A DNA stretch of 64,000 nt from Rikenellaceae bacterium (lineage in GTDB: Bacteria > Bacteroidota > Bacteroidia > Bacteroidales > Rikenellaceae), in contig SUZH01000001.1 in the NCBI GenBank assembly GCA_015060045.1, forward strand, positions 124,001-188,000, written 5' to 3'. The notes under the pieces were generated by a model. That model was not told the origin of the DNA, did no database searches, and saw only the letters and a list, made by a program, of their open reading frames with translations. Position 1 is the first letter of the stretch, and every line of letters begins with the position of its first letter. Below, piece after piece: positions 27,150 to 35,616 of the stretch. A program made the translations under genes and the position numbers.

Positions 27150-27440
27150 GCTCTTGTTACACGGATAGTTGCAGCATTGCATTCGATCGCAATGCCGAGC
27201 CACTGTGGTGTTAAGCACGGGATTCTGCCTCGTGCCGAGCTTTCATTGTCGTTGTTGAAACTTCTTGCACGCCGCCTTTCGCAGGTGGCCATCGAATCAT
27301 CCGATAAATTTTGTTGGGATGCAGGATTGAAGATCGCTCCTGTTCCCAATCCCGGCTGAAGAGGTTAGCGGATCCCGCTCGGTGGGGTTCGTCATCACAG
27401 GATGTGAATAAACCAAAGCACAGCAATGAAAAAAGCGAAC
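27150..27440 (+). promoter_or_regulatory. Structured 5' leader of corA, possible riboswitch or other cis RNA
   Basis: Successive hairpins are visible: a perfect 7-bp stem GCATTGC/GCAATGC near 27177-27198, a GCACG/CGTGC stem near 27215-27235, GCCGCCT/AGGTGGC near 27271-27290 (one G-U pair), and AGCGG/CCGCT near 27367-27379. I could not match it to the M-box, NiCo or other riboswitch classes I know. It may be a free-standing RNA instead of a leader. Confidence 0.35.
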
Positions 27441-27447
27441 CTTTGTC

Positions 27448-28431
27448 ATGATTACCATCTACCTCAAGCAATACAACAAGATTATCCGCAACGCCGATAC
27501 CCGCCTCTTCGATGAGTTGGGTTACGACGATATTCTCTGGATCGACATGATGGAGCCTACGATCAAGGAGCAGCGCGCCGTCGAGAACTTCATCGAGATC
27601 AACCTCCAATCACGCCAACAGGTCGAGGAGATCGAGTCGACGTCGAAGTACTCCGAGAATGAAAATGCCATCATCTCGAACTCGAACTTCTTCATCCCCA
27701 CGGGAGATTCATTCCTGATCGAGCCCGTCTCGTTCATCATCTCGAACGAGGGTGTGCTCGTGTCGGTGCGTAATGCCGAGTCGCGCACCTTCCGCGAGAC
27801 GGAGAAGCGTCTGCAGATGAACTACCGCAACTACGCCACCGGCTACCACCTCTTCATCTCGCTCCTGGAGGTTCGTATCGACTTCGATGCCGACCTCGTG
27901 GAGTTGGTCGCCAAGCAGGTTGCCACCCTTTCGAAGGATATCACGTCGGAGGACTCGATCGACAAGGAGATCCTGCACCGCATCAGCGCCCTGCAGGAGA
28001 GCACGATGTCACTCCGCGAGAACATCTTCGACCGCCAGCGTGTCCTCTCGGGCATCTTGCGTTCGGAGCGCTTCCCGCACGATATCTACCCCCGTCTGCA
28101 GCTGATGATCAAGGACGTAAACTCACTGATCAGCCATGCCGACTTCTCGACCCAGCGTCTGGACTACATCCAGGATGCCGCCCTGGGTTTGATCAACATC
28201 GAGCAGAACGAGATCGTGAAGATCTTCTCGGTGGTAACGGTGATCTTCATGCCTGCTACGCTCATCGCCTCAATGTACGGTATGAACTTCAAGGTAATGC
28301 CCGAGCTCGATTGGCAACTCACCCTCGCCAACGGCTGGGTGGTTCCGCTCGGCTACCTCTTCGCCATCGGACTGATGATCCTCTGTTCGGGACTCACACT
28401 CTGGTATTTCCGATACAAGAAGTGGTTGTAA
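27448..28431 (+). CDS. corA: CorA family magnesium/cobalt transporter
   Basis: Inner-membrane divalent-cation channel of 327 residues. The long N-terminal part is the cytoplasmic alpha/beta and helical funnel domain; two C-terminal membrane helices follow, the first ending in the signature YGMN (GMN at 278-280) and the second covering about 298-320, with a Lys/Arg-rich tail. Length and layout are normal for pentameric CorA. It stands alone with its own leader and a strong terminator. A 29-codon reading frame starting at 27426 overlaps the corA start in another frame (see findings). Confidence 0.93.
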   Translation: MITIYLKQYNKIIRNADTRLFDELGYDDILWIDMMEPTIKEQRAVENFIEINLQSRQQVEEIESTSKYSENENAIISNSNFFIPTGDSFLIEPVSFIISNEGVLVSVRNAESRTFRETEKRLQMNYRNYATGYHLFISLLEVRIDFDADLVELVAKQVATLSKDITSEDSIDKEILHRISALQESTMSLRENIFDRQRVLSGILRSERFPHDIYPRLQLMIKDVNSLISHADFSTQRLDYIQDAALGLINIEQNEIVKIFSVVTVIFMPATLIASMYGMNFKVMPELDWQLTLANGWVVPLGYLFAIGLMILCSGLTLWYFRYKKWL

Positions 28432-28436
28432 CCCAC

Positions 28437-28473
28437 ACAATAAAAGCCGCCCGATTAAGGCGGCTTTTATTGT
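28437..28473. terminator. Bidirectional terminator between corA and the TonB-plug gene
   Basis: Perfect 15-bp stem (28437-28451 with 28459-28473), 7-base loop and A/T tracts on both sides. It sits between convergent genes. Confidence 0.92.
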
Positions 28474-28493
28474 ATCAATTGAGAACGCTTCGA

Positions 28494-29189
28494 CTACTTC
28501 ATCCCCACCGTTTCGGCCGACTTGGTACGCACCACAATCGCGCCATTACCACCTCTTACGCCATACATCGCGGCATCTTTCATCACGATCACGTAAGCTA
28601 CTTGATTGAGCTGAATATGGTCGATTGACTTCACCTCCACCTCATCGACAATGAAGAGCGGAGCGCTGTTCTCGTGGTAGGCTGCACCGCGGATGGCGAC
28701 ATGCATCGTACCCGTCTCGAAGTCCTCCGTCACGGTCAAACCGGGAATCATACCCGACAGAGCCGACAAAATATCCGTACAACCCGTTGCCATCAGCTCG
28801 GCGCCCGTAATGCGGCTGTTGTAGCCAACATACTCGCGCTGGCCGACATAGCCCATACCGTAGTCGAGCAACGACTGCGACTCCTCGCTCTCGAACTTAT
28901 CAACATCATAAATGCGAATCTTCATACTCCGCTTCCCGTTCACCGGAATCAGGTAATTGACCTTCTCGTAGCGGATATGCAGCGTATCGGTCGGTTGCAC
29001 ATTCGTCAAACCGAAACGCCCCTTGCGATCGGTTTGGGTATATTTCTCCGGATCAGATACATAGATTCTCACGTTACGGGCCGGCTTCCCGTCGCCACCA
29101 AGCAGCAAACCATTAAAAGGCACCGGCTCCTGCGCCGTAGCCGAAAGCGCCACCAGGGCGAACGCAAAAATCCCAAAAAGTCGTTTCAT
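28494..29189 (-). CDS. Orphan TonB plug-domain protein with CarboxypepD-like N terminus
   Basis: Exported protein of 231 residues: signal peptide ending at SATAQ, a carboxypeptidase-regulatory-like beta domain (about 22-90) and a TonB-receptor plug domain (about 120-225) with PLFIVDEVEV and VMKDAAMYGVRGGNGAIVV. It stops where the beta-barrel of a SusC-like receptor would begin, and the following DNA is a terminator, so this is not a frameshifted receptor visible here. I chose the ATG at 29189 for its signal peptide; an upstream in-frame ATG adds 31 unlikely residues. Standalone plug proteins exist in Bacteroidetes, but their role is unknown to me. Confidence 0.75.
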   Translation of the reverse strand: MKRLFGIFAFALVALSATAQEPVPFNGLLLGGDGKPARNVRIYVSDPEKYTQTDRKGRFGLTNVQPTDTLHIRYEKVNYLIPVNGKRSMKIRIYDVDKFESEESQSLLDYGMGYVGQREYVGYNSRITGAELMATGCTDILSALSGMIPGLTVTEDFETGTMHVAIRGAAYHENSAPLFIVDEVEVKSIDHIQLNQVAYVIVMKDAAMYGVRGGNGAIVVRTKSAETVGMK

Positions 29190-29410
29190 AGCACATCGAA
29201 TTTGGAGCGAAGTTACAAAATAAACACAAGAATACAAATTTTTACGGCTTGCACCGTCGCGCCAAACGCCCCACCCGGGCAAGAATAGCCCCCGAAAACG
29301 AGGGTCGAAATGGAGTCAAAATCGGGTCAAAAGTTCCTCGCACGCACCCGTACGTACCCGCTCGCGCAATATTTCTCCCCAATTTCTATACGCTTATCAA
29401 GGATTTTCGC

Positions 29411-29418
29411 TATCTTTG
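29411..29418 (+). promoter_or_regulatory. -7 box for the 29.4-39.1 kb operon
   Basis: TATCTTTG ends 19 bases before the ATG at 29438, implying a short leader of about 15 nt. This supports the start chosen for the flippase gene. Confidence 0.65.
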
Positions 29419-29437
29419 CAAGATAGATTGGAGTAGT

Positions 29438-30910
29438 ATGCTCGAAAAGTTAGCCAAACAAACCGCCATCTACGGCGTCAGTACGATCCTCGTGCGATTC
29501 TTAAGCTACCTGCTCACGCCCTTTTACACGCGCGTGTTCGGGCAGGAGGCTTATGGCGTCGTGACGGATATCTATGCCTTGATTCCGCTGGCACTCACGC
29601 TGCTGACGATGGGCATGGAGTCGAGCTACTTCCGCTTTGCCGCCAAGGCCGAGGCCGAAGGAGGTGACGTGAAGCAGGCCAAAGCGCGCCTCTTCTCCAC
29701 CACCTGGGGCATCACGACCTACGCTGCGCTCCTCTTTGTCGTGGCCGTGGGTCTATGGCGCGAACCGATCGCCCGCCTCATGGGTGAGGTCTATACGCTG
29801 CACCCGCAATACATTTCGTGGGTCGCCTGGATCATCGTGCTGGATGTCTCGATGGCCATTCCCTTCGCACGCTTACGTGAGCAGGGCCGCTCGATGACCT
29901 TCGTAGGGCTGAAACTCTTCGGCGTCGTGATCAACGTCGCGTTGGCCTTTACGTTCGGTGCGATGGGACTCTTCGCCACCGAGTTTGGCGTGGGATGGGT
30001 CTTTGTGGCCAACCTCGCAGCCAGCGCATTGACCTGGCTGGCATTGCTGCCCATCACCCGCTGCCTGTCGTGGCGCATCGATGGACGTTTGTTGCGTACC
30101 ATTTTGGCCTACTCGCTGCCGCTCCTGCTGGGTGGCGTTGCCGGTACAGCCAACGAGTTTTTGGATCGCCAGCTCATCAAATACCTCGTTCCCGAGGGGG
30201 CGATGGCCGAGCTGGGCATCTATGGCGCCATCACGAAGATTGCTGTCGTGATGATGCTCTTCTACCAGATGTACCGCCTGGCAGCCGAGCCCTTCTTCCT
30301 CTCGAATTTCAAGAAGGAGGAGTTCAAGGAGATGAATGCGGCGGCCATGAAGTACTACCTGATGGCCTCGATGGTGATCTTCCTCGCCATTGCCCTCTTC
30401 CGCGATCTCTTTGCGTTAATCGTGGGACGGGACTTCCGCGAGGGTATCCATATCCTGCCCGTGGTGCTGATGAGCAACGTGCTGGCCGGCGTATGGCTCA
30501 ACCTCTCGTTCTGGTATAAGCGCGAGGAGCGCACTTCGCTGGCCATTGTGGTCACGGTGGCGGGATTGTTGGTCACCTTGCCGGCCGGTTTTGCCCTGAT
30601 TCCCACATGGGGGTACTACGGGGCGGCCTGGATGCGTTTGATGAGTGAAATGACGATGGTGCTCGTGAGCCTCTACCTCACCCGCCGCTTCTATCCGACC
30701 CCCTACCCGTGGGCAAGGATCATGGAGTATGTCGGGGTGGCATTGCTGATCTTCCTCGGTGCCGAGTGGGTCGGTGCGCAGTGTGAGACGCAACCGCTCG
30801 TACGCTATGGCCTCAACACGGCCCTCTTTGCGGGCTACCTCGCCTACCTCGTTCGGCGCGACAAGATTGATTTGAAAGGGATGGTCAAAGCCGTCTTGAA
30901 ACAAAAATAG
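29438..30910 (+). CDS. Wzx-like polysaccharide/oligosaccharide flippase (MOP superfamily)
   Basis: Integral membrane protein of 490 residues with about 12-14 hydrophobic segments. The start MLEKLAKQTAIYGVSTILVRFLSYLLTPFYT is typical of Wzx/RfbX flippases that move lipid-linked glycans across the inner membrane. The promoter position and loss of similarity upstream favour ATG 29438 over longer frames. It heads a plus-strand operon and is followed after 9 bases by the delta' gene. No glycosyltransferase cluster surrounds it, so its substrate is unknown. Confidence 0.85.
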   Translation: MLEKLAKQTAIYGVSTILVRFLSYLLTPFYTRVFGQEAYGVVTDIYALIPLALTLLTMGMESSYFRFAAKAEAEGGDVKQAKARLFSTTWGITTYAALLFVVAVGLWREPIARLMGEVYTLHPQYISWVAWIIVLDVSMAIPFARLREQGRSMTFVGLKLFGVVINVALAFTFGAMGLFATEFGVGWVFVANLAASALTWLALLPITRCLSWRIDGRLLRTILAYSLPLLLGGVAGTANEFLDRQLIKYLVPEGAMAELGIYGAITKIAVVMMLFYQMYRLAAEPFFLSNFKKEEFKEMNAAAMKYYLMASMVIFLAIALFRDLFALIVGRDFREGIHILPVVLMSNVLAGVWLNLSFWYKREERTSLAIVVTVAGLLVTLPAGFALIPTWGYYGAAWMRLMSEMTMVLVSLYLTRRFYPTPYPWARIMEYVGVALLIFLGAEWVGAQCETQPLVRYGLNTALFAGYLAYLVRRDKIDLKGMVKAVLKQK

Positions 30911-30919
30911 AGCAAGCAA

Positions 30920-32065
30920 ATGCAGTTTAAGGATATCATAGGACAGGAGGAGTTGAAACAACACTTGGTGCGCTCGGTGGATCAGGGTCGCATCAGCCAT
31001 GCCCAGCTCTTTACCGGCACCGCCGGCCAGGGAGCTTTGGCGTTGGCCGTAGCCTACATCCAATACCTCTGTTGTCGCAACCGCCACGACGGCGATTCGT
31101 GTGGCGAGTGCCCCGACTGCCGTCAAATTGCCGCCCTGGCCCACCCCGACCTGCACCTGGTCTTTCCGGTCAATAAGCAGGGTAAGAAGTCGGGCGAGGC
31201 GATGCTCTCGGACGAATTTTTGCCTCTTTTCCGCTCGCTTTTCGAGGAGAAGAAGGGTTATTTCTCGCCCCAGGAGTGGTACGAGCGCTTGGACCTGGGC
31301 AAGACGCTCAAGGGCATGATCTCGGCCCGCGAGGCGGACGAGATGATCCGCAAGCTCTCCTTCAAGAGTTTCGAGGCCGACTACAAGGCAATGCTGATCT
31401 GGTTGCCCGAGACGATGAACGAGGAGGCGGCCAACAAGATCCTCAAGATCCTCGAGGAGCCGTGGGAGAAGACCCTCTTCTTCCTCATTTCGGAGCAGCC
31501 CACCCGCCTCTTGCCGACGATCATTTCGCGTACGCAGGAGGTCTCGGTCGGTCGCATCGAGAAGGAGGTGCTGGAAGCGTTGGCTGCACGCCACGGGGTC
31601 AGCGATCCGCTCCAAGCCCGCAACATGGCCCGTTTGGCCAATGGCGATGTGCTGGAGTTGGGTCACCTACTGACCGGCGAAAGCGACCAGCAGCGCAAGG
31701 AGAACTTCGACCTCTTCTGCGCCCTGATGCGCCTGAGCTACAACGACAAGCACCTGGAGCTGATCACCTGGGCCGAGGAGGTGGCCTCGCTACCCCGCGA
31801 ACAACAACGTGGCCTGCTGCGCGATGCTGCACGCCTGTTGCGCGAGAGCTTCATGCTCCACGCCGGCATGAGCGACATCTCCTACTTGTGGGGGGAGGAA
31901 CTCAGTTTTTGCTCGAAATTTGCCCCCTTTGTCGGGGTTGAGAATATCGAACCGCTGGTTGCCCAGATCGAGACGGCACAAGCCCAGATCAACCAAAACG
32001 GCAACTCGACCATTGTATTTACCCATTTTGCTCTGGCGGTGAGCAAGATGATCAAACATTTGTAA
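30920..32065 (+). CDS. DNA polymerase III delta' subunit-like clamp-loader protein
   Basis: AAA+ clamp-loader protein of 381 residues. It opens with FKDIIGQEELKQHL and HAQLFTGTAGQG, where the Walker A lysine is missing, as in delta' subunits that do not hydrolyse ATP. A four-Cys zinc site is present (Cys51 or 52, 61, 64, 67), and KILEEP and PTIISRTQ follow the family pattern. A basic insert near 80-115 is lineage-specific. It acts with the DnaX product encoded at 60.3 kb. Cotranscribed with the flippase and folK. Confidence 0.85.
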   Translation: MQFKDIIGQEELKQHLVRSVDQGRISHAQLFTGTAGQGALALAVAYIQYLCCRNRHDGDSCGECPDCRQIAALAHPDLHLVFPVNKQGKKSGEAMLSDEFLPLFRSLFEEKKGYFSPQEWYERLDLGKTLKGMISAREADEMIRKLSFKSFEADYKAMLIWLPETMNEEAANKILKILEEPWEKTLFFLISEQPTRLLPTIISRTQEVSVGRIEKEVLEALAARHGVSDPLQARNMARLANGDVLELGHLLTGESDQQRKENFDLFCALMRLSYNDKHLELITWAEEVASLPREQQRGLLRDAARLLRESFMLHAGMSDISYLWGEELSFCSKFAPFVGVENIEPLVAQIETAQAQINQNGNSTIVFTHFALAVSKMIKHL

Positions 32066-32078
32066 AATTTAGACGACC

Positions 32079-32585
32079 ATGGCACGTGTAGCTCTTCTGA
32101 TGGGAGGCAACGAGGGGGATATGAAACGCACCCTGCAGACAGCCCAACGCTTGATCAACGAGCGCGTGGGAGCCGTCATGCGTTGCTCACATCGTTATCA
32201 AACCGAGGCTTGGGGCTTTAAGTCCACCCAGCCCTTTACGAACCAGGCACTGGAGATTTCGACCGACCTGCAACCGCTCGCGGTGCTGGACGCCATCCAG
32301 CAGATCGAGGTAGAATTGGGCCGCAACCGCGCGGCCGAGCAGATCGAGAAGGCCGCTACGGGAGCACGCTACTCGTCGCGCCCGATCGACATCGACATCA
32401 TCTTCTACGGCTCGGAGTCGATCGACGAGGAGCGACTTCAGGTGCCCCATCCGCTACTCGCCGAACGCGAGTTTGCCCTGCAACCACTGGCCGAGATCAT
32501 GCGTTCGTTCCGCCACCCTGCGTTGGGTAAGAGCGTGGGCGAAATGCTCGAGGAGGTACGTATAACGACGGTCGAACAAGCCTAA
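32079..32585 (+). CDS. folK: 2-amino-4-hydroxy-6-hydroxymethyldihydropteridine pyrophosphokinase
   Basis: HPPK of 168 residues, transferring pyrophosphate from ATP to 6-hydroxymethyl-dihydropterin in folate synthesis. The N-terminal LLMGGNEGDM, the RYQTEAWGF segment, the RPIDIDIIFYG block (Asp pair binding Mg-ATP) and VPHPLLAEREFALQPLAEI are diagnostic. The length is normal. The folB gene of the same pathway lies at 63.46 kb, so folate genes are scattered. It is 13 bases after the delta' gene. Confidence 0.95.
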   Translation: MARVALLMGGNEGDMKRTLQTAQRLINERVGAVMRCSHRYQTEAWGFKSTQPFTNQALEISTDLQPLAVLDAIQQIEVELGRNRAAEQIEKAATGARYSSRPIDIDIIFYGSESIDEERLQVPHPLLAEREFALQPLAEIMRSFRHPALGKSVGEMLEEVRITTVEQA

Positions 32586-32594
32586 AAAATGCCG

Positions 32595-33548
32595 ATGAAA
32601 AGATATCTCTATATCCTGCTCCTCGCGGCCTTGTGCCTAAGCAGCTGCTTCAAGGATGTGGCCGAGGAGACGTTGTATGTAATCAAACCCCTGGTCCAGA
32701 CCACCTCGGGCGGCCTGAATGAGCCGCTGGGTGGTGTGGCAGCCTTTGCTTTCCCGGCCGATACGACCGAGTGGACCGTCGCCTCCTACGACGAGGCGTT
32801 GCAAGGCGTCATCACCTCGAAGAGTAACCCCTCGGAGAAGATGTCTACGCCGATTGCCGAGGCCCTGCCCCACGACGAAGAGGGAATGACCGACCGCATC
32901 AGCCTCTCACTGCCGCCCCAAAGCCTGATGGTGCTCGTAGTCGATACGGCCAACCGCCTCTACGCCTACACGCAGGTCGAGATGCAGGAGAACATCGGTT
33001 CGCTCTACGTGACGCTGATCTTCAAGACGTGGAAAAACAGCCCTGCATGGAAGGAGGGCTGGAGCTTTTATGACCCCTTCTACGCGCCGACCGTCACGGT
33101 GGAGAGCTTCGTCAAAGTGGCTGCACAAAATGAGCCGAACGAAGCCGAGACCACGATCCAAAATGTCAAGGTGATGGCCTTTGCTGCCGATACCACCGAG
33201 TGGCGCATCGCCTCCTACGACGACGCGATTGGCGGTGTGCTGACCTCGAAGAGCGATCCGCTCGTCACCCGCTCGAACCCCGAATTCAACGGATACGAGA
33301 CCAACGACAAGGGTACCTTCCGCATGAACATCAGTGCTTCGCCGCTGATGGTGGTGGTCGTAGATCGCACCCACCGCCTCTACGCCTACTCAAAGCAGGA
33401 GGTGGATCTCGCCACGGCTTCGTCGCCCACCTTCTCCGTTCTGTTCCGCCTCTGGCGCATGACCTGGATCACCGAAGAGGATGGCTGGCGCATTGTCAAC
33501 CCCGAATTTGAACCTACCGCAGAGGAGCAATCCCCTGCCGAAAAATAG
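32595..33548 (+). CDS. Lipoprotein with two internal repeats, unknown function
   Basis: Predicted lipoprotein of 317 residues, lipobox CLSSC. It contains two similar halves (about 30-150 and 175-300), each with an AAFAFPADTTEWTVASYD / VMAFAADTTEWRIASYD segment, an ITSKS/LTSKS motif, a MVLVVDTANRLYAYTQ / MVVVVDRTHRLYAYSK strand and a conserved Trp-rich end. I recognise no named family. An alternative ATG at 32589 adds two residues. It sits 9 bases after folK and 5 before the next lipoprotein gene. Confidence 0.75.
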   Translation: MKRYLYILLLAALCLSSCFKDVAEETLYVIKPLVQTTSGGLNEPLGGVAAFAFPADTTEWTVASYDEALQGVITSKSNPSEKMSTPIAEALPHDEEGMTDRISLSLPPQSLMVLVVDTANRLYAYTQVEMQENIGSLYVTLIFKTWKNSPAWKEGWSFYDPFYAPTVTVESFVKVAAQNEPNEAETTIQNVKVMAFAADTTEWRIASYDDAIGGVLTSKSDPLVTRSNPEFNGYETNDKGTFRMNISASPLMVVVVDRTHRLYAYSKQEVDLATASSPTFSVLFRLWRMTWITEEDGWRIVNPEFEPTAEEQSPAEK

Positions 33549-33553
33549 ACCGA

Positions 33554-35608
33554 ATGAATCGCTTAAAATCACCCATCACGTTGCTGCGCACGGCGGTTGC
33601 GATGCTCTTCGCCACAGCCTTCCTGTGTCGATGTGCCACGATCGGTTCGCCCACGGGCGGCCCGAAGGACTCGTTGCCGCCGGTCATCGTGAACCTCACA
33701 CCCGATAACTTCTCGACCAATCGTTCGCTCACCGAACATGAGCCGATCATCATCGAGTTCGACGAGTTTGTCCAGATCAAGGATCAGCAAAAGGAGTTTT
33801 TCACCTCCCCCGCGATGAAGAAAAAGCCCCTGATTACGCTCAAGGGTAAAGGGATCATCGTGCAGCTCCGCGACACGCTGGAGCCCAATACAACCTACGC
33901 ACTCAATTTCGGCGGAGCGATTCGTGACAACAACGAGGGCAACCCGCTCAACGCCATGCGTTACGTCTTCTCGACCGGCTCGGAGGTCGACTCCATGATC
34001 GTTTCGGGCTACACGGCCGACAGCTACAAGGCCGACTCGGTCTCGAAGAGTTTTATCTGGTTCTTTGCCGTTGATTCGGTGGAGCAGGTGATTACCCACG
34101 ACTCTACGATCTTCAAATACAAGCCCGACGTGATCGCTCGTGCCGAGAACAACGGTATCTTCATCGCCCAAAACCTCAAGCCGATCCCCTATCGCGTCTA
34201 TGCCGTGCAGGACAAGAACGATAACCAAAGTTATGAGCCCGAGACGGATCAGATCGGTTTCCTGGAGGAGCCGATCAACCCGGCCGAGCAGCCCGATTTC
34301 GCCATCTGGTACGACTCGTTGCGCCGTTATCCCTCGGCCGAGCCGCAGCTCTACTTCCGCATGTTCACCGACCGCGCCTTCCGCCGCCAGGTGATGCAGG
34401 AGGCCAAACGTACGCTGCAACACAAGGCCGAACTCCTCTTTGCCGCTGCCCGTCCCGAGATTCTCTCGATTCGTCTCGACAGCATTCCTTCGGACAGCCT
34501 GATTCTGGAGCCGGTAACCCACGGTCGTGATACCTTGAACCTTTGGTTCAACATGGCTGCTGCATCGCTCCCCGACACCATCCGCGGTGAGCTGGTTTAC
34601 CTAAAGCACGACACGGCCAACATCCTGCGTCCCGATACGCAGCGATTGACCCTGAGTTGGCGTAAAGTGGAGTCGAAGGAGGAGGAGCGTGAGCGCGAAC
34701 GCCTCGAGCGTGAACGCAAAAAGGCCGAAGAGAATGGCGAGGAGTGGGTCGAGCCCGAGAAGCCCAACCCCTTCAAGCACAACCTCCCCACATCGGGCGA
34801 GATCAACCCCGAGCAACATCTATGGGTCGATTTCGACTATCCGCTGACGCAGATCGACTCTTCGCGCATCCTCCTCACCCGCACGTTGGAAGATGGCACG
34901 ATCGAGGATCGCAAGGTTCACTTCGTACGCGACACATTCGGTCTGCGTCGCTATCAGGTGCGCAGCGATTGGGAGTTGGGTGGCAACTATACGCTTACGA
35001 TCCCCGAGGGGGCAATTCGCAACATCGCCGGCGAGAGTAACGACTCTTTGGTAGCAAAATATACGGTACTTGACCCCGAAAAATTCGCGACACTGCTCAT
35101 CACGGTCAAGAGTTCCGACCCCAACACCTCCTACATCATCCAACAACTCGACGCGAGCGGTAAGATGCAGCAGGAGAAACGCAATGTCAAGTCGGGCGTT
35201 GTGCGCTTGAACTATGTCTCGGTGGGCGATATCCAGATTCGCGTGATGGAGGACAAAAACAGCAACGGCAAGTGGGACACGGGTAACGTGGTTGAGCGCC
35301 GCCAGCCCGAGCGCACGGAGCTCTACACCGATGCCAAGGGTGAAACACTCTTCGCTACGAAAGCGAACTGGGAGATCGAGCTGACGATCGACATGGACGA
35401 ACTCTTTGCCCCGATGAGCATGCAGGAGTTGCAGCAGATGCTCGACGAGCGCGAGATGCACCGCCTGGAGCGCGAGTTTGAGAAATACATCAAGGAGGGA
35501 CCCAAGAATAAAGAACAGAACCAAGGCGGCGGCTTCGGTGGCGGTATAGGCGGCTTTGGTGGTATGAGCAGTACGATGAACTCGACCGGCGGCATGTTCA
35601 ACCGATAA
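33554..35608 (+). CDS. Lipoprotein with SbsA-like Ig domains
   Basis: Lipoprotein of 684 residues, with a signal ending in FLCRC and then ATIGSPTGGPKDSLPPV, the typical start of Bacteroidetes proteins carrying a Big_5/SbsA Ig-like domain (about 35-145: DEFVQIKD, LEPNTTYALNFG). The middle is beta-rich with a charged Glu/Arg insertion (about 375-400), a second Ig-like part follows, and the C terminus ends in a Gly-rich tail. Probably attached to the outer membrane; function unknown. The gene is conserved in position with the beta-barrel gene 8 bases downstream. Confidence 0.75.
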   Translation: MNRLKSPITLLRTAVAMLFATAFLCRCATIGSPTGGPKDSLPPVIVNLTPDNFSTNRSLTEHEPIIIEFDEFVQIKDQQKEFFTSPAMKKKPLITLKGKGIIVQLRDTLEPNTTYALNFGGAIRDNNEGNPLNAMRYVFSTGSEVDSMIVSGYTADSYKADSVSKSFIWFFAVDSVEQVITHDSTIFKYKPDVIARAENNGIFIAQNLKPIPYRVYAVQDKNDNQSYEPETDQIGFLEEPINPAEQPDFAIWYDSLRRYPSAEPQLYFRMFTDRAFRRQVMQEAKRTLQHKAELLFAAARPEILSIRLDSIPSDSLILEPVTHGRDTLNLWFNMAAASLPDTIRGELVYLKHDTANILRPDTQRLTLSWRKVESKEEERERERLERERKKAEENGEEWVEPEKPNPFKHNLPTSGEINPEQHLWVDFDYPLTQIDSSRILLTRTLEDGTIEDRKVHFVRDTFGLRRYQVRSDWELGGNYTLTIPEGAIRNIAGESNDSLVAKYTVLDPEKFATLLITVKSSDPNTSYIIQQLDASGKMQQEKRNVKSGVVRLNYVSVGDIQIRVMEDKNSNGKWDTGNVVERRQPERTELYTDAKGETLFATKANWEIELTIDMDELFAPMSMQELQQMLDEREMHRLEREFEKYIKEGPKNKEQNQGGGFGGGIGGFGGMSSTMNSTGGMFNR

Positions 35609-35616
35609 AACAACGT

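Larger units (their letters stand above)
26808..27447. other. 640-bp non-coding region with two divergent promoters and several hairpins
   Basis: No gene is convincing here. It holds the leader of the phage cassette, including a hairpin around 26955-26992 in which CAACCGC pairs with GCGGTTG; its inner part contains TTATCAAC and GTTGATAA in inverted orientation. The two promoters at 27018-27049 and 27102-27109 point outward. About 340 bases of structured leader lie ahead of corA (27110-27447). Confidence 0.6.

Noticed and set aside
27009..27359. A possible 116-codon gene in the corA leader
   Set aside because: The composition is not coding-like, it overlaps a promoter and several RNA hairpins, and it has no recognisable protein features.
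27130..27440. RNase P RNA, tmRNA, SRP RNA or 6S RNA in the corA leader
   Set aside because: The conserved P4 bases of RNase P, the tmRNA ends and the SRP tetraloop region were not found; 6S could not be shown either.
27211..27450. A minus-strand frame with a lipobox-like LFTSC in the corA leader
   Set aside because: No start codon outside the corA antisense region and no domain; probably chance.
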